64,000 nucleotides of DNA from Chitinivibrionales bacterium (lineage in GTDB: Bacteria; Fibrobacterota; Chitinivibrionia; Chitinivibrionales; WJKA01): the NCBI GenBank assembly GCA_014728215.1, contig WJLZ01000068.1, positions 18,467 to 82,466 of the forward strand, written 5' to 3'. The position numbers and the translations under genes are program-made. Shown here one piece after another: positions 26,739 to 35,684 of the stretch (the stretch's first letter is position 1; each line of letters starts with the position of its first letter). The notes beneath the pieces were generated by a model that made no database searches, was not told the origin of the DNA, and was given only the letters and a program-made list of their open reading frames with translations.

Positions 26739-27841
26739 GAAACCGGTTATCCGGACGCCTTTTTCTCTGCTGGGTGGCGGCTATGAGTATCTGTCGGCCG
26801 TTGCAGGCACAGGCGCAAGACCTCAATCTGGTCGATTACGGCAGCATGGAGGGTTTTTTTGTCGATGACCAGATGGTGGTTAATCTCAAAGACAATGTGG
26901 TTTTTAAATACGATGATGTGACTGTATGGGCTGAGAACGCCCGGTGGTGGCGAAGCGACAAGATGGTCAAGTTTTCCAATCAGGTAAAAGTCACCCGCGA
27001 GGCGCAGAGGCTGACCTGTGATTTCCTTCATTTTGACGGCAAAGAGAACATCCTTAATGCTCGCAACAATGTTGTTTTCGCCGATACGGCAGAAATGATT
27101 CAGGTTTTGGGAAAGAGTGCCAGATATGATCTCGAGCGAAGACATTGTATGCTCGAGGGGGATCCAAAATTTTTCCGGTTCGATACTGCTGCCGCCGAAA
27201 CGCTCACGATTTTTGGAAAGCACATGACCTATGATGATTCACTGAACAAGACATCGGTCATCGACAGTGTCGTTATTTCAAAAGGGCTGCTTACCGCCCG
27301 GTGTAATGAGGCGTTTTATTTTTCAGAGCTGGACATTGCTCAACTTCGTACCGAACCCCGGATTTTTTACAGCGATCATAAACTGATCGGTGATTCGGTA
27401 GATCTTTATTTCAGTGATGATACCCTGAAAGGAGTATCTGTTGGCGGGGATTCGTACGGATTATATATTAGTCCTGATGAGGCCGAAACGACCTGGACCC
27501 GGATATGGGGTGACAGTATGTATATGAGCCTGAACGATTCGGGATTTCTGGATTCTGTATGGGTCCATGGCAATGTGGTGAGTAAATACAGTTCGGTTGA
27601 CGACACCCTGCTTTCCGATGAGGTATCGGGTAAGACCATGATTGTCAAATTCGCAGAAAAAAGCGAAATACGGCACGCTCTGGTCTGGGGAAATGCGGCG
27701 TGTATTTATTATATCGAAGACGAAAATACAAATGATCGGAATGAGGCGAGTGGTGATACACTCTCCGCGTGGTTTGCCGAAGGAAGAGCGGTGCGGCTGA
27801 AAATGCTGGGAGACATCAGGGGAGTATATTACCCGCAGTAA
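26735..27841 (+). CDS. lptA: LptA/OstA-like periplasmic protein, long form
   Basis: A signal peptide (1-26, ending LQAQAQ) precedes about 340 residues of repeated OstA-like beta units, for example VVNLKDNVVFKYDDVTVWAENARWW and ARNNVVFADTAEMIQVLG. LptA normally has about 185 residues; this one is twice as long and probably holds a longer beta-jellyroll that could span the periplasm alone. Position between lptC and lptB fixes the pathway. The name lptA is used by function; the family is OstA-like. Confidence 0.8.
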   Translation: MRNRLSGRLFLCWVAAMSICRPLQAQAQDLNLVDYGSMEGFFVDDQMVVNLKDNVVFKYDDVTVWAENARWWRSDKMVKFSNQVKVTREAQRLTCDFLHFDGKENILNARNNVVFADTAEMIQVLGKSARYDLERRHCMLEGDPKFFRFDTAAAETLTIFGKHMTYDDSLNKTSVIDSVVISKGLLTARCNEAFYFSELDIAQLRTEPRIFYSDHKLIGDSVDLYFSDDTLKGVSVGGDSYGLYISPDEAETTWTRIWGDSMYMSLNDSGFLDSVWVHGNVVSKYSSVDDTLLSDEVSGKTMIVKFAEKSEIRHALVWGNAACIYYIEDENTNDRNEASGDTLSAWFAEGRAVRLKMLGDIRGVYYPQ

Positions 27842-27943
27842 ACGTGCTCTACGTCTACGAATATGTACGTAAAGCACGCAGGGGGGAGAGGAGCACAATG
27901 ATGAGACAAATAAATCAATCGGTCAAAGCGGGTGGAGAGCGTC

Positions 27944-28696
27944 ATGAACAGTGATTCAAAGGGCACTGCAAAGCGGGAAATTAAAACCGATAAACTGATA
28001 AAAATTTATAATAAGCGCCGGGTTGTCAACGATGTATCCATTGTTGTCAACCAGGGAGAAATTGTCGGGCTTCTCGGACCCAATGGTGCGGGTAAAACAA
28101 CGACCTTTTATATGATTGTCGGCATGATCCGTGCCAACAAGGGGAAAATATATCTTGACGGTAAGGACATCTCAAGGAAGGCGATGTATCGGCGGGCGAG
28201 AATGGGAATCGGCTATCTCCCCCAGGAGCCGTCGATATTCAGAAAGTTGTCGGTTGGTGAAAATATCATGGCGATTCTGGAAACTCAGAAGATGGGAACA
28301 AAGGAACGGAAACATCGTATGCGCGAACTGCTCCAGGAACTCAATGTCTCCTATCTCGAGAAACATTTAGCCTATACACTTTCGGGCGGTGAACGGCGTC
28401 GCGTTGAAATTGCCCGGGCTCTGGCAATTAAGCCCGATTTTATCCTTCTCGATGAGCCTTTTGCAGGAGTGGACCCCATTGCCGTTGAGGATATCCAGAG
28501 CATTGTTCATGACCTTCGCTATAAGGGGTATGGTGTGCTCATTACCGATCACAATGTGCGGGAAACGCTGCGGATTACCGACAGGGCTTATATTATGAAC
28601 GAAGGAAAAATTCTGATTTCCGGTACGGCTCGGGAGCTGGCTGAGAACCCCGAAGCCCGTCGAATCTATCTCGGCCAGAGCTTTAAACTTGATTAA
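27944..28696 (+). CDS. lptB: LPS export ABC transporter ATPase LptB
   Basis: Cytosolic ATPase powering LPS export with LptFG. Walker [11 protein letters not shown]-loop YLPQEPSIF, signature [15 protein letters not shown], Walker [14 protein letters not shown] and switch TDHNVRETL, all typical of LptB. The ATG at 27944 is preferred over a GTG at 27932 because the GTG overlaps the GGTGGAGAG ribosome site. No lptF or lptG is in the window. rpoN follows, the usual order in Gram-negatives. Confidence 0.95.
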   Translation: MNSDSKGTAKREIKTDKLIKIYNKRRVVNDVSIVVNQGEIVGLLGPNGAGKTTTFYMIVGMIRANKGKIYLDGKDISRKAMYRRARMGIGYLPQEPSIFRKLSVGENIMAILETQKMGTKERKHRMRELLQELNVSYLEKHLAYTLSGGERRRVEIARALAIKPDFILLDEPFAGVDPIAVEDIQSIVHDLRYKGYGVLITDHNVRETLRITDRAYIMNEGKILISGTARELAENPEARRIYLGQSFKLD

Positions 28697-28799
28697 ATAG
28701 GCACAAGCAGGCAGAAACAAATTACCTATTGTATTTTGAAGAGTTGGATGTTAGGATATTATTATTGAACCACACCTTATATCATGTATGGAGGTTTAA

Positions 28800-30212
28800 T
28801 TGAATCTTGGTCTTGATATGTCCTTAAAGCTTCAGCAGAAGCTTTCGTTCCAGATGATACAGTCTCTGAAGCTCCTCCAGGTTAATACCTTGCAGCTGGA
28901 ACAGCTCCTCAAGACCGAGCTGGAAATGAACCCTGTTCTGGAGGCTACCGAAGAGCAGGAGACGGAACTGGAAGAAGAAATTGAAGAACAGAAGGACGAA
29001 GAAGAAGAAGAACTGGAAGTCGACGAAGATGAAATAGATTGGGAAGAGTATCTTGAGGATGGATTTGATATCGGAAACAGGATGAGTGAAGGCGAATCGT
29101 CGTCGGAACAGAAGTATGAGCCCTCTCCCACCTACAGTGAAACCCTTTCCGAATATTTAGGCAGGCAGCTGGCCGAAAAGAAGATGTCACCCCGCATGGC
29201 ACTTTTAGTTCAGTTTCTCATCGGTTCCCTGGATTCCGATGGTTATCTTCGGGTCGGACTTGATGATGTTTCTGAAGTAACGAACTCCAGTGTCTATGAA
29301 ATCGAGGAGGCGCTTAATATTATCTGGCAGATGGAGCCTCCGGGCGTTGGCGCCCGTAATCTTCAGGAATGCCTGGCTCTCCAGCTTAAAGCCCGGGGTA
29401 AGCACGATTCACTTGCCATGAAAGTCATCAGCAAAACCTGGGATCTCTTCGAGAGAATGAAAGTGCCTGATATTGCTCAGCAGCTCGGGGTTGAGACAAA
29501 GGATGTCCAGGACGCCATAAATGTAATTAAAACGCTGAATCCCAAACCGGGATACTCGGTTGCCGGCGAAAGTCCGTCGACCATTATTCCCGATTTGATC
29601 GTTGAAAAAATCGATGGAGAGTTTGTTGTTTCACTTAACGATCGATCGATTCCATCACTTCATATCAGCAGGTCATATGCCGATATGATTCGGAGAGGAA
29701 GTACCGCAAGACCGGAGATCAAAAAATATATCAGAGAAAAATTGAATAACGCATCATGGCTGATTCGATCGATCGAACAGCGGAAGACAACAATGCTCCG
29801 GGTGATGTATGCGATAATCGAGAAGCAGACCGATTTTTTTGAAAAGGGGCCGCCAAACCTTTCTCCCCTGAAATTGCAGGATATCGCAGACATGATCGAA
29901 ATGCACATATCGACGGTCAGCAGGGTTACCAGCAACAAGTATGTGCAGACATCCCATGGAATTTTCGAACTGAAATATTTCTTTACAGAAGCGATTGGCC
30001 AAGGTGCGAATGGCGGCGATGTCTCTTCGGAGAAGATCAAGAACCGCATTCGTGAACTGGTTGAGAATGAAAATCCCAAAAAGCCGTTATCGGACCAGCG
30101 GATTTCTGATCTTTTGAAGCGTGAGGACCTCAAGGTTGCCCGGAGGACTGTTGCAAAGTATCGAGAACAGGTGAGAATCCTTCCGGCGCGCCTGAGACAA
30201 AAGTATGATTAG
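28800..30212 (+). CDS. rpoN: RNA polymerase sigma-54 factor
   Basis: Directs polymerase to -24/-12 promoters opened by enhancer-binding ATPases. 470 residues: Gln/Leu-rich region I (LQQKLSFQMIQSLKLLQVN), a very acidic region II (about 50-85, runs of Glu and Asp), the core-binding domain, the helix-turn-helix (HISTVSRVTSNKYVQT) and the RpoN box ARRTVAKYRE near the end. The start is TTG at 28800, five bases after a GGAGG site; the next in-frame ATG (28818) would cut into region I. No enhancer-binding protein is encoded nearby. Confidence 0.96.
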   Translation: MNLGLDMSLKLQQKLSFQMIQSLKLLQVNTLQLEQLLKTELEMNPVLEATEEQETELEEEIEEQKDEEEEELEVDEDEIDWEEYLEDGFDIGNRMSEGESSSEQKYEPSPTYSETLSEYLGRQLAEKKMSPRMALLVQFLIGSLDSDGYLRVGLDDVSEVTNSSVYEIEEALNIIWQMEPPGVGARNLQECLALQLKARGKHDSLAMKVISKTWDLFERMKVPDIAQQLGVETKDVQDAINVIKTLNPKPGYSVAGESPSTIIPDLIVEKIDGEFVVSLNDRSIPSLHISRSYADMIRRGSTARPEIKKYIREKLNNASWLIRSIEQRKTTMLRVMYAIIEKQTDFFEKGPPNLSPLKLQDIADMIEMHISTVSRVTSNKYVQTSHGIFELKYFFTEAIGQGANGGDVSSEKIKNRIRELVENENPKKPLSDQRISDLLKREDLKVARRTVAKYREQVRILPARLRQKYD

Positions 30213-31158
30213 TTACTGCAATAACCGTACAAACAGATTTTCAGATTCATCTCAGACACCCTCGGAACGACAATCTTCCCGGGAGCGTTTTCCTGAGTGG
30301 TTGAAACGTCCGGTACCTCCGGGGGGACAGAAATTTGCCGTTGAACGCCGTCTCGCGGGCAGAGGACTTCATACCGTCTGCAAAGAGGCAAAGTGCCCCA
30401 ACCGGTGTGAGTGTTATGGCGCGGGCAAAGCCACGTTCCTGATTATGGGTGATGTCTGCAGCAGAAGTTGTTCCTTTTGCAGCGTTGAATCGGGGATCCC
30501 CGGTTCTCTTGACCCAGATGAACCGGAAAAACTCTGTACCGCCGCAAAAGAACTCGGTCTTCGCTACGTCGTGATTACCTCGGTGACCCGGGATGATCTC
30601 CCCGACGGTGGAGCATCCCATTTTGCGAAAACAGTAGGGGAACTCAAACAACGTATACCAGGTATCGGGGTTGAAGTTCTGGTTCCCGACTTTAAGGGAA
30701 ACACTGCATCCATCGATACTGTCGTATCGAGCGGAATCGATGTTTTTAATCACAATATCGAAACAATTCCGCGACTCTATCCTTCAATCAGACCTCAGGC
30801 AAATTATCGGCAGTCTCTTAATGTGCTCAGATATGCAGCGCAGTTACAAAAAACATTGCAGATTAAATCCGGAGTAATGCTCGGGCTTGGGGAAAAGGAT
30901 ACCGAGGTACTAAAATCCTTTGAAGATCTGCGAAAGGCCGGGTGTACGATCCTTACCATTGGTCAATATCTTCAACCCTCACCCTCGCAGGCACGGGTGG
31001 TCGAATTTATTGCTCCACAGCAGTTCGAGCATTATAACGCTCGGGCCCGGGAAATGGGATTTATCGAAGTTGCCGCAGGACCGTTTGTCAGAAGCTCCTA
31101 TAGAGCCGGAGAAATTTTCGAAAAGATTCAAAACCATTCTGGTACCACTGATACATAA
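30205..31158 (+). CDS. lipA: lipoyl synthase
   Basis: Radical SAM enzyme inserting two sulfurs into octanoyl groups of lipoyl domains. 317 residues with both clusters: auxiliary C59-x4-C64-x5-C70 and radical SAM C85-x3-C89-x2-C92 (MGDVCSRSCSFCSV). The last conserved RSSY motif (VRSSYRAGE) is present. Its ATG overlaps the end of rpoN by 8 bases. The first ~25 residues are poorly conserved. lipB is not nearby. Confidence 0.95.
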   Translation: MISYCNNRTNRFSDSSQTPSERQSSRERFPEWLKRPVPPGGQKFAVERRLAGRGLHTVCKEAKCPNRCECYGAGKATFLIMGDVCSRSCSFCSVESGIPGSLDPDEPEKLCTAAKELGLRYVVITSVTRDDLPDGGASHFAKTVGELKQRIPGIGVEVLVPDFKGNTASIDTVVSSGIDVFNHNIETIPRLYPSIRPQANYRQSLNVLRYAAQLQKTLQIKSGVMLGLGEKDTEVLKSFEDLRKAGCTILTIGQYLQPSPSQARVVEFIAPQQFEHYNARAREMGFIEVAAGPFVRSSYRAGEIFEKIQNHSGTTDT

Positions 31159-31191
31159 TATGCTACTGCTTTGCATGAAAGGAGCCGAGTA

Positions 31192-31560
31192 ATGGAAGTA
31201 CAAGTAACCTATCGTCATTCAAAAGCTTCAGAGGGAATGAAGGAATCGATCAAGAACGACATCGAAAAGCTGGAGAAGTTTCATGAGAAAATTACTTCCT
31301 GCCGGGTTATTATTGATGAAGAATCGATAACAAAAAAGGTTGAGATTGTCGTCAATGTTCAGAACCATACGATTACCGGAGTCGGCAAAGCGGAGAATCT
31401 GGGAAAAGCGTTCGATCAGGCTCTGAGCAAAACAGAGCGACAACTGAAAAAAATTAACGAGAAAATAAAAAACCATAAAGGAGTCAAAATCGGAGTCGTT
31501 GAGATGGAACTGGAGCGGAAGAGAAGGGAATCGGAGGGTGCGGTCGAAGAATTTGAATAG
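31192..31560 (+). CDS. hpf: ribosome hibernation promoting factor, short form
   Basis: About 122 residues of the HPF/RaiA fold (VQVTYRHSKASEGMKESIKNDIEKLEKF, then NVQNHTITGVGKAENLGKAFDQALSKTERQLKKIN). It binds the small subunit in the decoding region and promotes inactive ribosome dimers. The short form lacks the C-terminal dimer domain. The start at 31192 follows an AAGGAG site; a frame 21 bases longer exists. hpf next to rpoN is a widely conserved order. Confidence 0.92.
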   Translation: MEVQVTYRHSKASEGMKESIKNDIEKLEKFHEKITSCRVIIDEESITKKVEIVVNVQNHTITGVGKAENLGKAFDQALSKTERQLKKINEKIKNHKGVKIGVVEMELERKRRESEGAVEEFE

Positions 31561-31676
31561 AGAGTTGTACTTGAGACGGCATGGCATTCTGCCCGGAAAT
31601 TAATTTCTTACGATATAAATGTTGCCGGAACCGGGCGGCGCCCGAGGCACCTTTGCTCGGAGAAAGGATATAATTT

Positions 31677-32627
31677 GTGAAAAAGACAAATATGGACCTT
31701 ATTGTCGGCGGGTCCATCCTTATCGCTCTTCTTATTCTGATAACCAGCGTGCTCTGGCTTAAGGAAGTCAATGTTTCGCGAAAAAAAGTCGAATATACGG
31801 TTCTTTTTCCAAATATCGGCACCCTGCAGCTTGGCGACCCCGTAATGGTAAACGGTGTAAAAAAGGGTGTCGTCGCCGATATATCCCTGCAGGGGGACAG
31901 TGTTGCTGTTGTATGCAAGATCGATGAGAGTGTCGTGCTGACCGATTCTTCGAGGGTGACCGTTCAGAATATCGGAATTATGGGCGAACGCATGATCGGC
32001 ATTCAGCTGTCGAGTAAAGGAACCCCCTATGAGCCGGATAAAAAAAGCGGCAAGCCGTCACAGTATATACCCGGTCATTTCGACAGCGGCATTGCCGAAG
32101 CTATGGGGATGATCGGAACGGTGCTTGGTGAGGTCGAAGTCCTGGTTAATAACGTTGAATCGATTGTCAATGAAACAATCGGGGATACGACCTTTATCGT
32201 AGTTTTCGATGAAATCCTCGGCAGGCTTGATGAAATCAGCAAATTCGGCCATGCACTTGTCTCTGAAAATAAAAAGGAAATCGAACGGTCAATTAATAAT
32301 CTGTATGTGGTTTCCGATGAGATCAGAGAAATAATCGCTGAGAATAAGGGCGATATCAACAAGCTGGTAAAAAACGGTGCACAGCTTTCCGATCAGGCAC
32401 TGGTCATTGCCGATGGTATCGATTCGATAAGCACCTCGGTACAGGTAATGCTCACCGACATTGAAAGTGGCAACAGTGCGCTGGGAAAAATGCTTGCTGA
32501 TGATGCATTTTATGATGATGTGAAACAATCCGTCGATGAACTCGACAATTTGGTTAAAGAGGTTCGTGAGGACGGATTGAAGTTGCGAATTGGTTTCAGA
32601 AAAAAAAGAGACAAAAACAAAGAATGA
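31677..32627 (+). CDS. MCE/MlaD-family lipid-binding protein
   Basis: An N-terminal membrane helix (about 8-27) is followed by an MCE domain (about 34-115: YTVLFPNIGTLQLGDPVMVNGVKKGVV) and a long coiled-coil-like C-terminal part. MCE proteins form hexameric rings or tubes carrying lipids between membranes. The start is GTG with a GAAAGGA site. It stands apart from the second MCE gene (55969-56886) and has no permease or ATPase next to it, so it may use partners encoded elsewhere. It overlaps the HPr gene by 4 bases. Confidence 0.88.
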   Translation: MKKTNMDLIVGGSILIALLILITSVLWLKEVNVSRKKVEYTVLFPNIGTLQLGDPVMVNGVKKGVVADISLQGDSVAVVCKIDESVVLTDSSRVTVQNIGIMGERMIGIQLSSKGTPYEPDKKSGKPSQYIPGHFDSGIAEAMGMIGTVLGEVEVLVNNVESIVNETIGDTTFIVVFDEILGRLDEISKFGHALVSENKKEIERSINNLYVVSDEIREIIAENKGDINKLVKNGAQLSDQALVIADGIDSISTSVQVMLTDIESGNSALGKMLADDAFYDDVKQSVDELDNLVKEVREDGLKLRIGFRKKRDKNKE

Positions 32628-32890
32628 TTGAACGAGATATTCCGGTAATAAACAGCCTCGGCATCCATGCGCGTCCTGCATCGATGATTGTCGAAACAGC
32701 GAATAAATTCAAGTCGGCCGTTACTTTGGAAAAGGACGGTATCAGCGCTGATGCCAAGAGCATAATAAATGTGATGATGCTTGCAGCGGCTTTTAAATCG
32801 ACGGTAAAAGTTCGGGCATCGGGGGAAGATGAAGAAGAGGCGGTGGAGGCAATTGCACGCCTGTTTGAAGAAAAATTTCATGAGGAATAG
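32624..32890 (+). CDS. ptsH: phosphocarrier protein HPr
   Basis: 88 residues with the active histidine H15 in GIHARPAS and the regulatory serine S46 in DAKSIINVMML, the site modified by HPr kinase in organisms that have it. In rpoN-linked clusters this protein often serves a regulatory PTS (NPr) rather than sugar transport. No EI, EIIA or HPr kinase gene lies beside it; a degenerate EIIA-like domain occurs at 61915. Its ATG overlaps the MCE gene stop. Confidence 0.95.
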   Translation: MIERDIPVINSLGIHARPASMIVETANKFKSAVTLEKDGISADAKSIINVMMLAAAFKSTVKVRASGEDEEEAVEAIARLFEEKFHEE

Positions 32891-32968
32891 CGTTTTCATT
32901 CTTTTCTGAGCCCCTGTCTGCTGCTGTTTTGCACCGAGAGCAAGGATAATAAGGAAGGGTTTATCGTT

Positions 32969-34264
32969 ATGGGTACAATTAATATAGGTCTTATCGGCGC
33001 CGGGACTGTTGGCGGTGGCGTGGTAAAGATCATCCATAAACAACTCGGTTTTTTCAACACCAGGCTTGGCCTGCCCGTTGCCTTGAAGCGTATTGTTGAT
33101 AAGCAAACTGATCGGTTTACCGATTTGCCGGTGGGTGATACACTCTGCAGCGGCGATTCCGATGATATCCTGAACGATGAATCGATTCAAATAGTTGTCG
33201 AGCTGGTTGGCGGAACAACATTTGCAAAGGAGATTACCCTGGCGGCACTGAAACGGGGAAAGCATGTTGTCACCGCAAACAAAGCGTTGATTGCCGAGCA
33301 TGGTCCCGAAATTTTCGAAGCCGCCGACAGCAATAATGTTTCGGTCTATTTTGAAGCTGCGGTAGGCGGCGGTATGCCGACCATTAAGTCGATCCGGGAG
33401 GCGATGGTCGGCAATGAAATCAGTTCGATAAAAACCATTATTAATGGTACCTGCAATTACATTTTAACACAAATGTCAACCAGGCAGCTTCCTTTTAAGC
33501 AGGTGCTGGCGGATGCTCAGAAATTTGGATATGCCGAAGCCGATCCCACCCTTGATATCGAAGGCGGAGATACGGGGCATAAAGTGGCGATTATGGCATC
33601 CCTGCTCTACGGAGGGTATGTTCCGTTCGAGCGCATCAGCGTGGAAGGAATAACAGGAATTACCCCGGATGATATTGCCTGTGCCCGCGATCTGGGATAC
33701 AGTATCAAACTTCTGGGCATCATAAAGGAGCGGGATGGTGTCATTGATGTCCGTGTACACCCGGCTATGCTTCCCAATGCGCATATCCTGGCCTCGGTGT
33801 CTGATGTTTTCAACGCGGTGCTTCTTGAGGGAGACGCTGTTGGTGACATGTTGCTTTACGGGCGAGGTGCCGGTGAAATGCCGACGGCCTCGGCGGTAGT
33901 CAGCGATATTATTGATGTTGCCCGGAATATCCTGTCGGGCGTGCCTCGCCGCATACCCATGGACTATTACCGGAAAGAAAACATGCTGACGCTTCAGCCG
34001 ATGGAGTCCATAACATCACGATATTACCTTCGTTTCACGGTCTGCGATAAGCCGGGGGTGTTGGCCACCATCGCAACGATGTTAGGCAAAAAAGATATTT
34101 CCATAGCATCGGTTGTTCAACGGGAAGGTTTCTCTGAAGAGTGTGTGCCGGTGATTATTCTCACGCATCAGGCCACGGAGAAAAATATTCAGGAAGCACT
34201 GGCTGAAGTCGAAAAAATGGATTTTACCCGAAGTAAAACACAGCTTATCAGAATAGAGGATTAA
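32969..34264 (+). CDS. hom: homoserine dehydrogenase
   Basis: Reduces aspartate semialdehyde to homoserine. 431 residues: NAD(P) fold GLIGAGTVGGGVV, the signature ANKALIAEHGPE, catalytic core NGTCNYILT and YAEADPTLDIEGGDTGHK, then an ACT regulatory domain (about 350-425: RFTVCDKPGVLATIATMLGKK). The ACT domain suggests feedback by threonine or a related amino acid. It is followed by thrC and apgM. asd, the preceding step, lies at 41892 on the other strand. Confidence 0.95.
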   Translation: MGTINIGLIGAGTVGGGVVKIIHKQLGFFNTRLGLPVALKRIVDKQTDRFTDLPVGDTLCSGDSDDILNDESIQIVVELVGGTTFAKEITLAALKRGKHVVTANKALIAEHGPEIFEAADSNNVSVYFEAAVGGGMPTIKSIREAMVGNEISSIKTIINGTCNYILTQMSTRQLPFKQVLADAQKFGYAEADPTLDIEGGDTGHKVAIMASLLYGGYVPFERISVEGITGITPDDIACARDLGYSIKLLGIIKERDGVIDVRVHPAMLPNAHILASVSDVFNAVLLEGDAVGDMLLYGRGAGEMPTASAVVSDIIDVARNILSGVPRRIPMDYYRKENMLTLQPMESITSRYYLRFTVCDKPGVLATIATMLGKKDISIASVVQREGFSEECVPVIILTHQATEKNIQEALAEVEKMDFTRSKTQLIRIED

Positions 34265-34275
34265 CCAGAAGTATT

Positions 34276-35628
34276 ATGGAAAAAGCTTATTTACGCACCT
34301 TTGGAAAAAAGCCCGAAAAGCAGTATCCGATCGATCAAGTGCGATATAAGGATGATGAAGGGACTCTGCTTGAGGTAGTCAATCCTCTTCCTCAGTATAC
34401 CCCCAAGGAGATAGAGGAACTCAAGACACTGTTCAGCCTTCGTTTAATTTCGAGGAATCCGGTCGATCGCAGCGGAGTCTGGCGCTACCGGGAGTTTCTA
34501 CCGGCATTCAGGCCTTTCGATAATATTGTGACCATGTGGGAAGGCAATACACCGATTTATTCTCTTCCTTTATGTGCAGAATATACCGGTATGGATAAAC
34601 TTCATGCAAAGCATCAGGGAAGCAATCCCACCGGATCGTTTAAAGACAACGGGATGACCACTGCGATCACGATGGCGAGAAAATTAGGAGCCCGCATGGT
34701 TGCCTGTGCATCGACAGGAAATACCTCCGCATCAATGGCGGCCTATGCAGCCCGGGCTCGTATGAAGAGTATTGTTTTTATTCCCGAAGGCCAGATTGCC
34801 TATGGTAAATTGTCGCAGGCCCTCGATTATGGATCGATGACAATCCAGATCAACGGTGATTTTGATGCTGCCATGCATGTTGTTCAGGAGGTGTGCGATA
34901 AAGGCGGTATTTATCTTCTCAATTCGATAAACCCCTTTCGCATCGAAGGACAGAAAACAATAATGATCGAATTATTCCATCAGCTCGGATGGACCATGCC
35001 CGACTGGATTATTGTTCCGGGCGGAAATCTCGGGAATTCCAGCTCTTTCGGCAAGGCCTTTGATGAGTTGAAGGCGTGTGGATTTATCGATAAAATACCC
35101 CGTGTTGCAGTTATCCAGGCTCAGGGAGCGAATCCCCTTTATAAAAGCTTTTCTACGGGCGAAAGAACGCTGGCCCCGGTTCAGGCACAAACCAGGGCTA
35201 CGGCAATAAAGATCGGTAACCCGGTCAGTTTCGAAAAGGCCTGGTATGCGGTTGATTATTCAAGCGGTATTGTCGAGGAAGTGACGGAAGAAGAAATTGC
35301 CGTTGCCAAAAGCAGGATCGGCGCCGACGGTATCGGGTCCGAACCCGCATCGGCTACGACGGTTGCCGGATGCAAGAAGCTTGTCGAAAAGGGAATAGTC
35401 GATAAGTCCGAAAAAGCTGTCTGTATTCTGACCGGTCATTTATTAAAAGATCCCGATTACAGTGTAGAATTTCACAAAGATGAGCTCTATCTTGATGCGG
35501 TAAGGAAAACAACCGTTGAGGGTAAGCAGAAAATCGATACCCACGGGTACAGTAATAAACCTGTTCAACTGCCGGCCGATGCAGATGTACTTCTTGACTT
35601 CATCGAAAAACATCAGAAATCTTCATAA
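34276..35628 (+). CDS. thrC: threonine synthase
   Basis: Converts O-phosphohomoserine to threonine. 450 residues with the PLP lysine K123 in GSNPTGSFKDNGM and the phosphate-binding GGNLGNSS. A long N-terminal segment (1-40) precedes the catalytic fold. It sits 12 bases after hom. Threonine synthase needs a phosphorylated substrate, yet the usual homoserine kinase gene is absent; the next gene is a candidate for that role. Confidence 0.94.
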   Translation: MEKAYLRTFGKKPEKQYPIDQVRYKDDEGTLLEVVNPLPQYTPKEIEELKTLFSLRLISRNPVDRSGVWRYREFLPAFRPFDNIVTMWEGNTPIYSLPLCAEYTGMDKLHAKHQGSNPTGSFKDNGMTTAITMARKLGARMVACASTGNTSASMAAYAARARMKSIVFIPEGQIAYGKLSQALDYGSMTIQINGDFDAAMHVVQEVCDKGGIYLLNSINPFRIEGQKTIMIELFHQLGWTMPDWIIVPGGNLGNSSSFGKAFDELKACGFIDKIPRVAVIQAQGANPLYKSFSTGERTLAPVQAQTRATAIKIGNPVSFEKAWYAVDYSSGIVEEVTEEEIAVAKSRIGADGIGSEPASATTVAGCKKLVEKGIVDKSEKAVCILTGHLLKDPDYSVEFHKDELYLDAVRKTTVEGKQKIDTHGYSNKPVQLPADADVLLDFIEKHQKSS

Positions 35629-35684
35629 TTTAAAATTCCTATAAATCCGCGCAGCAGGGAATGCGTAATGCGTAAGGAACGCCT

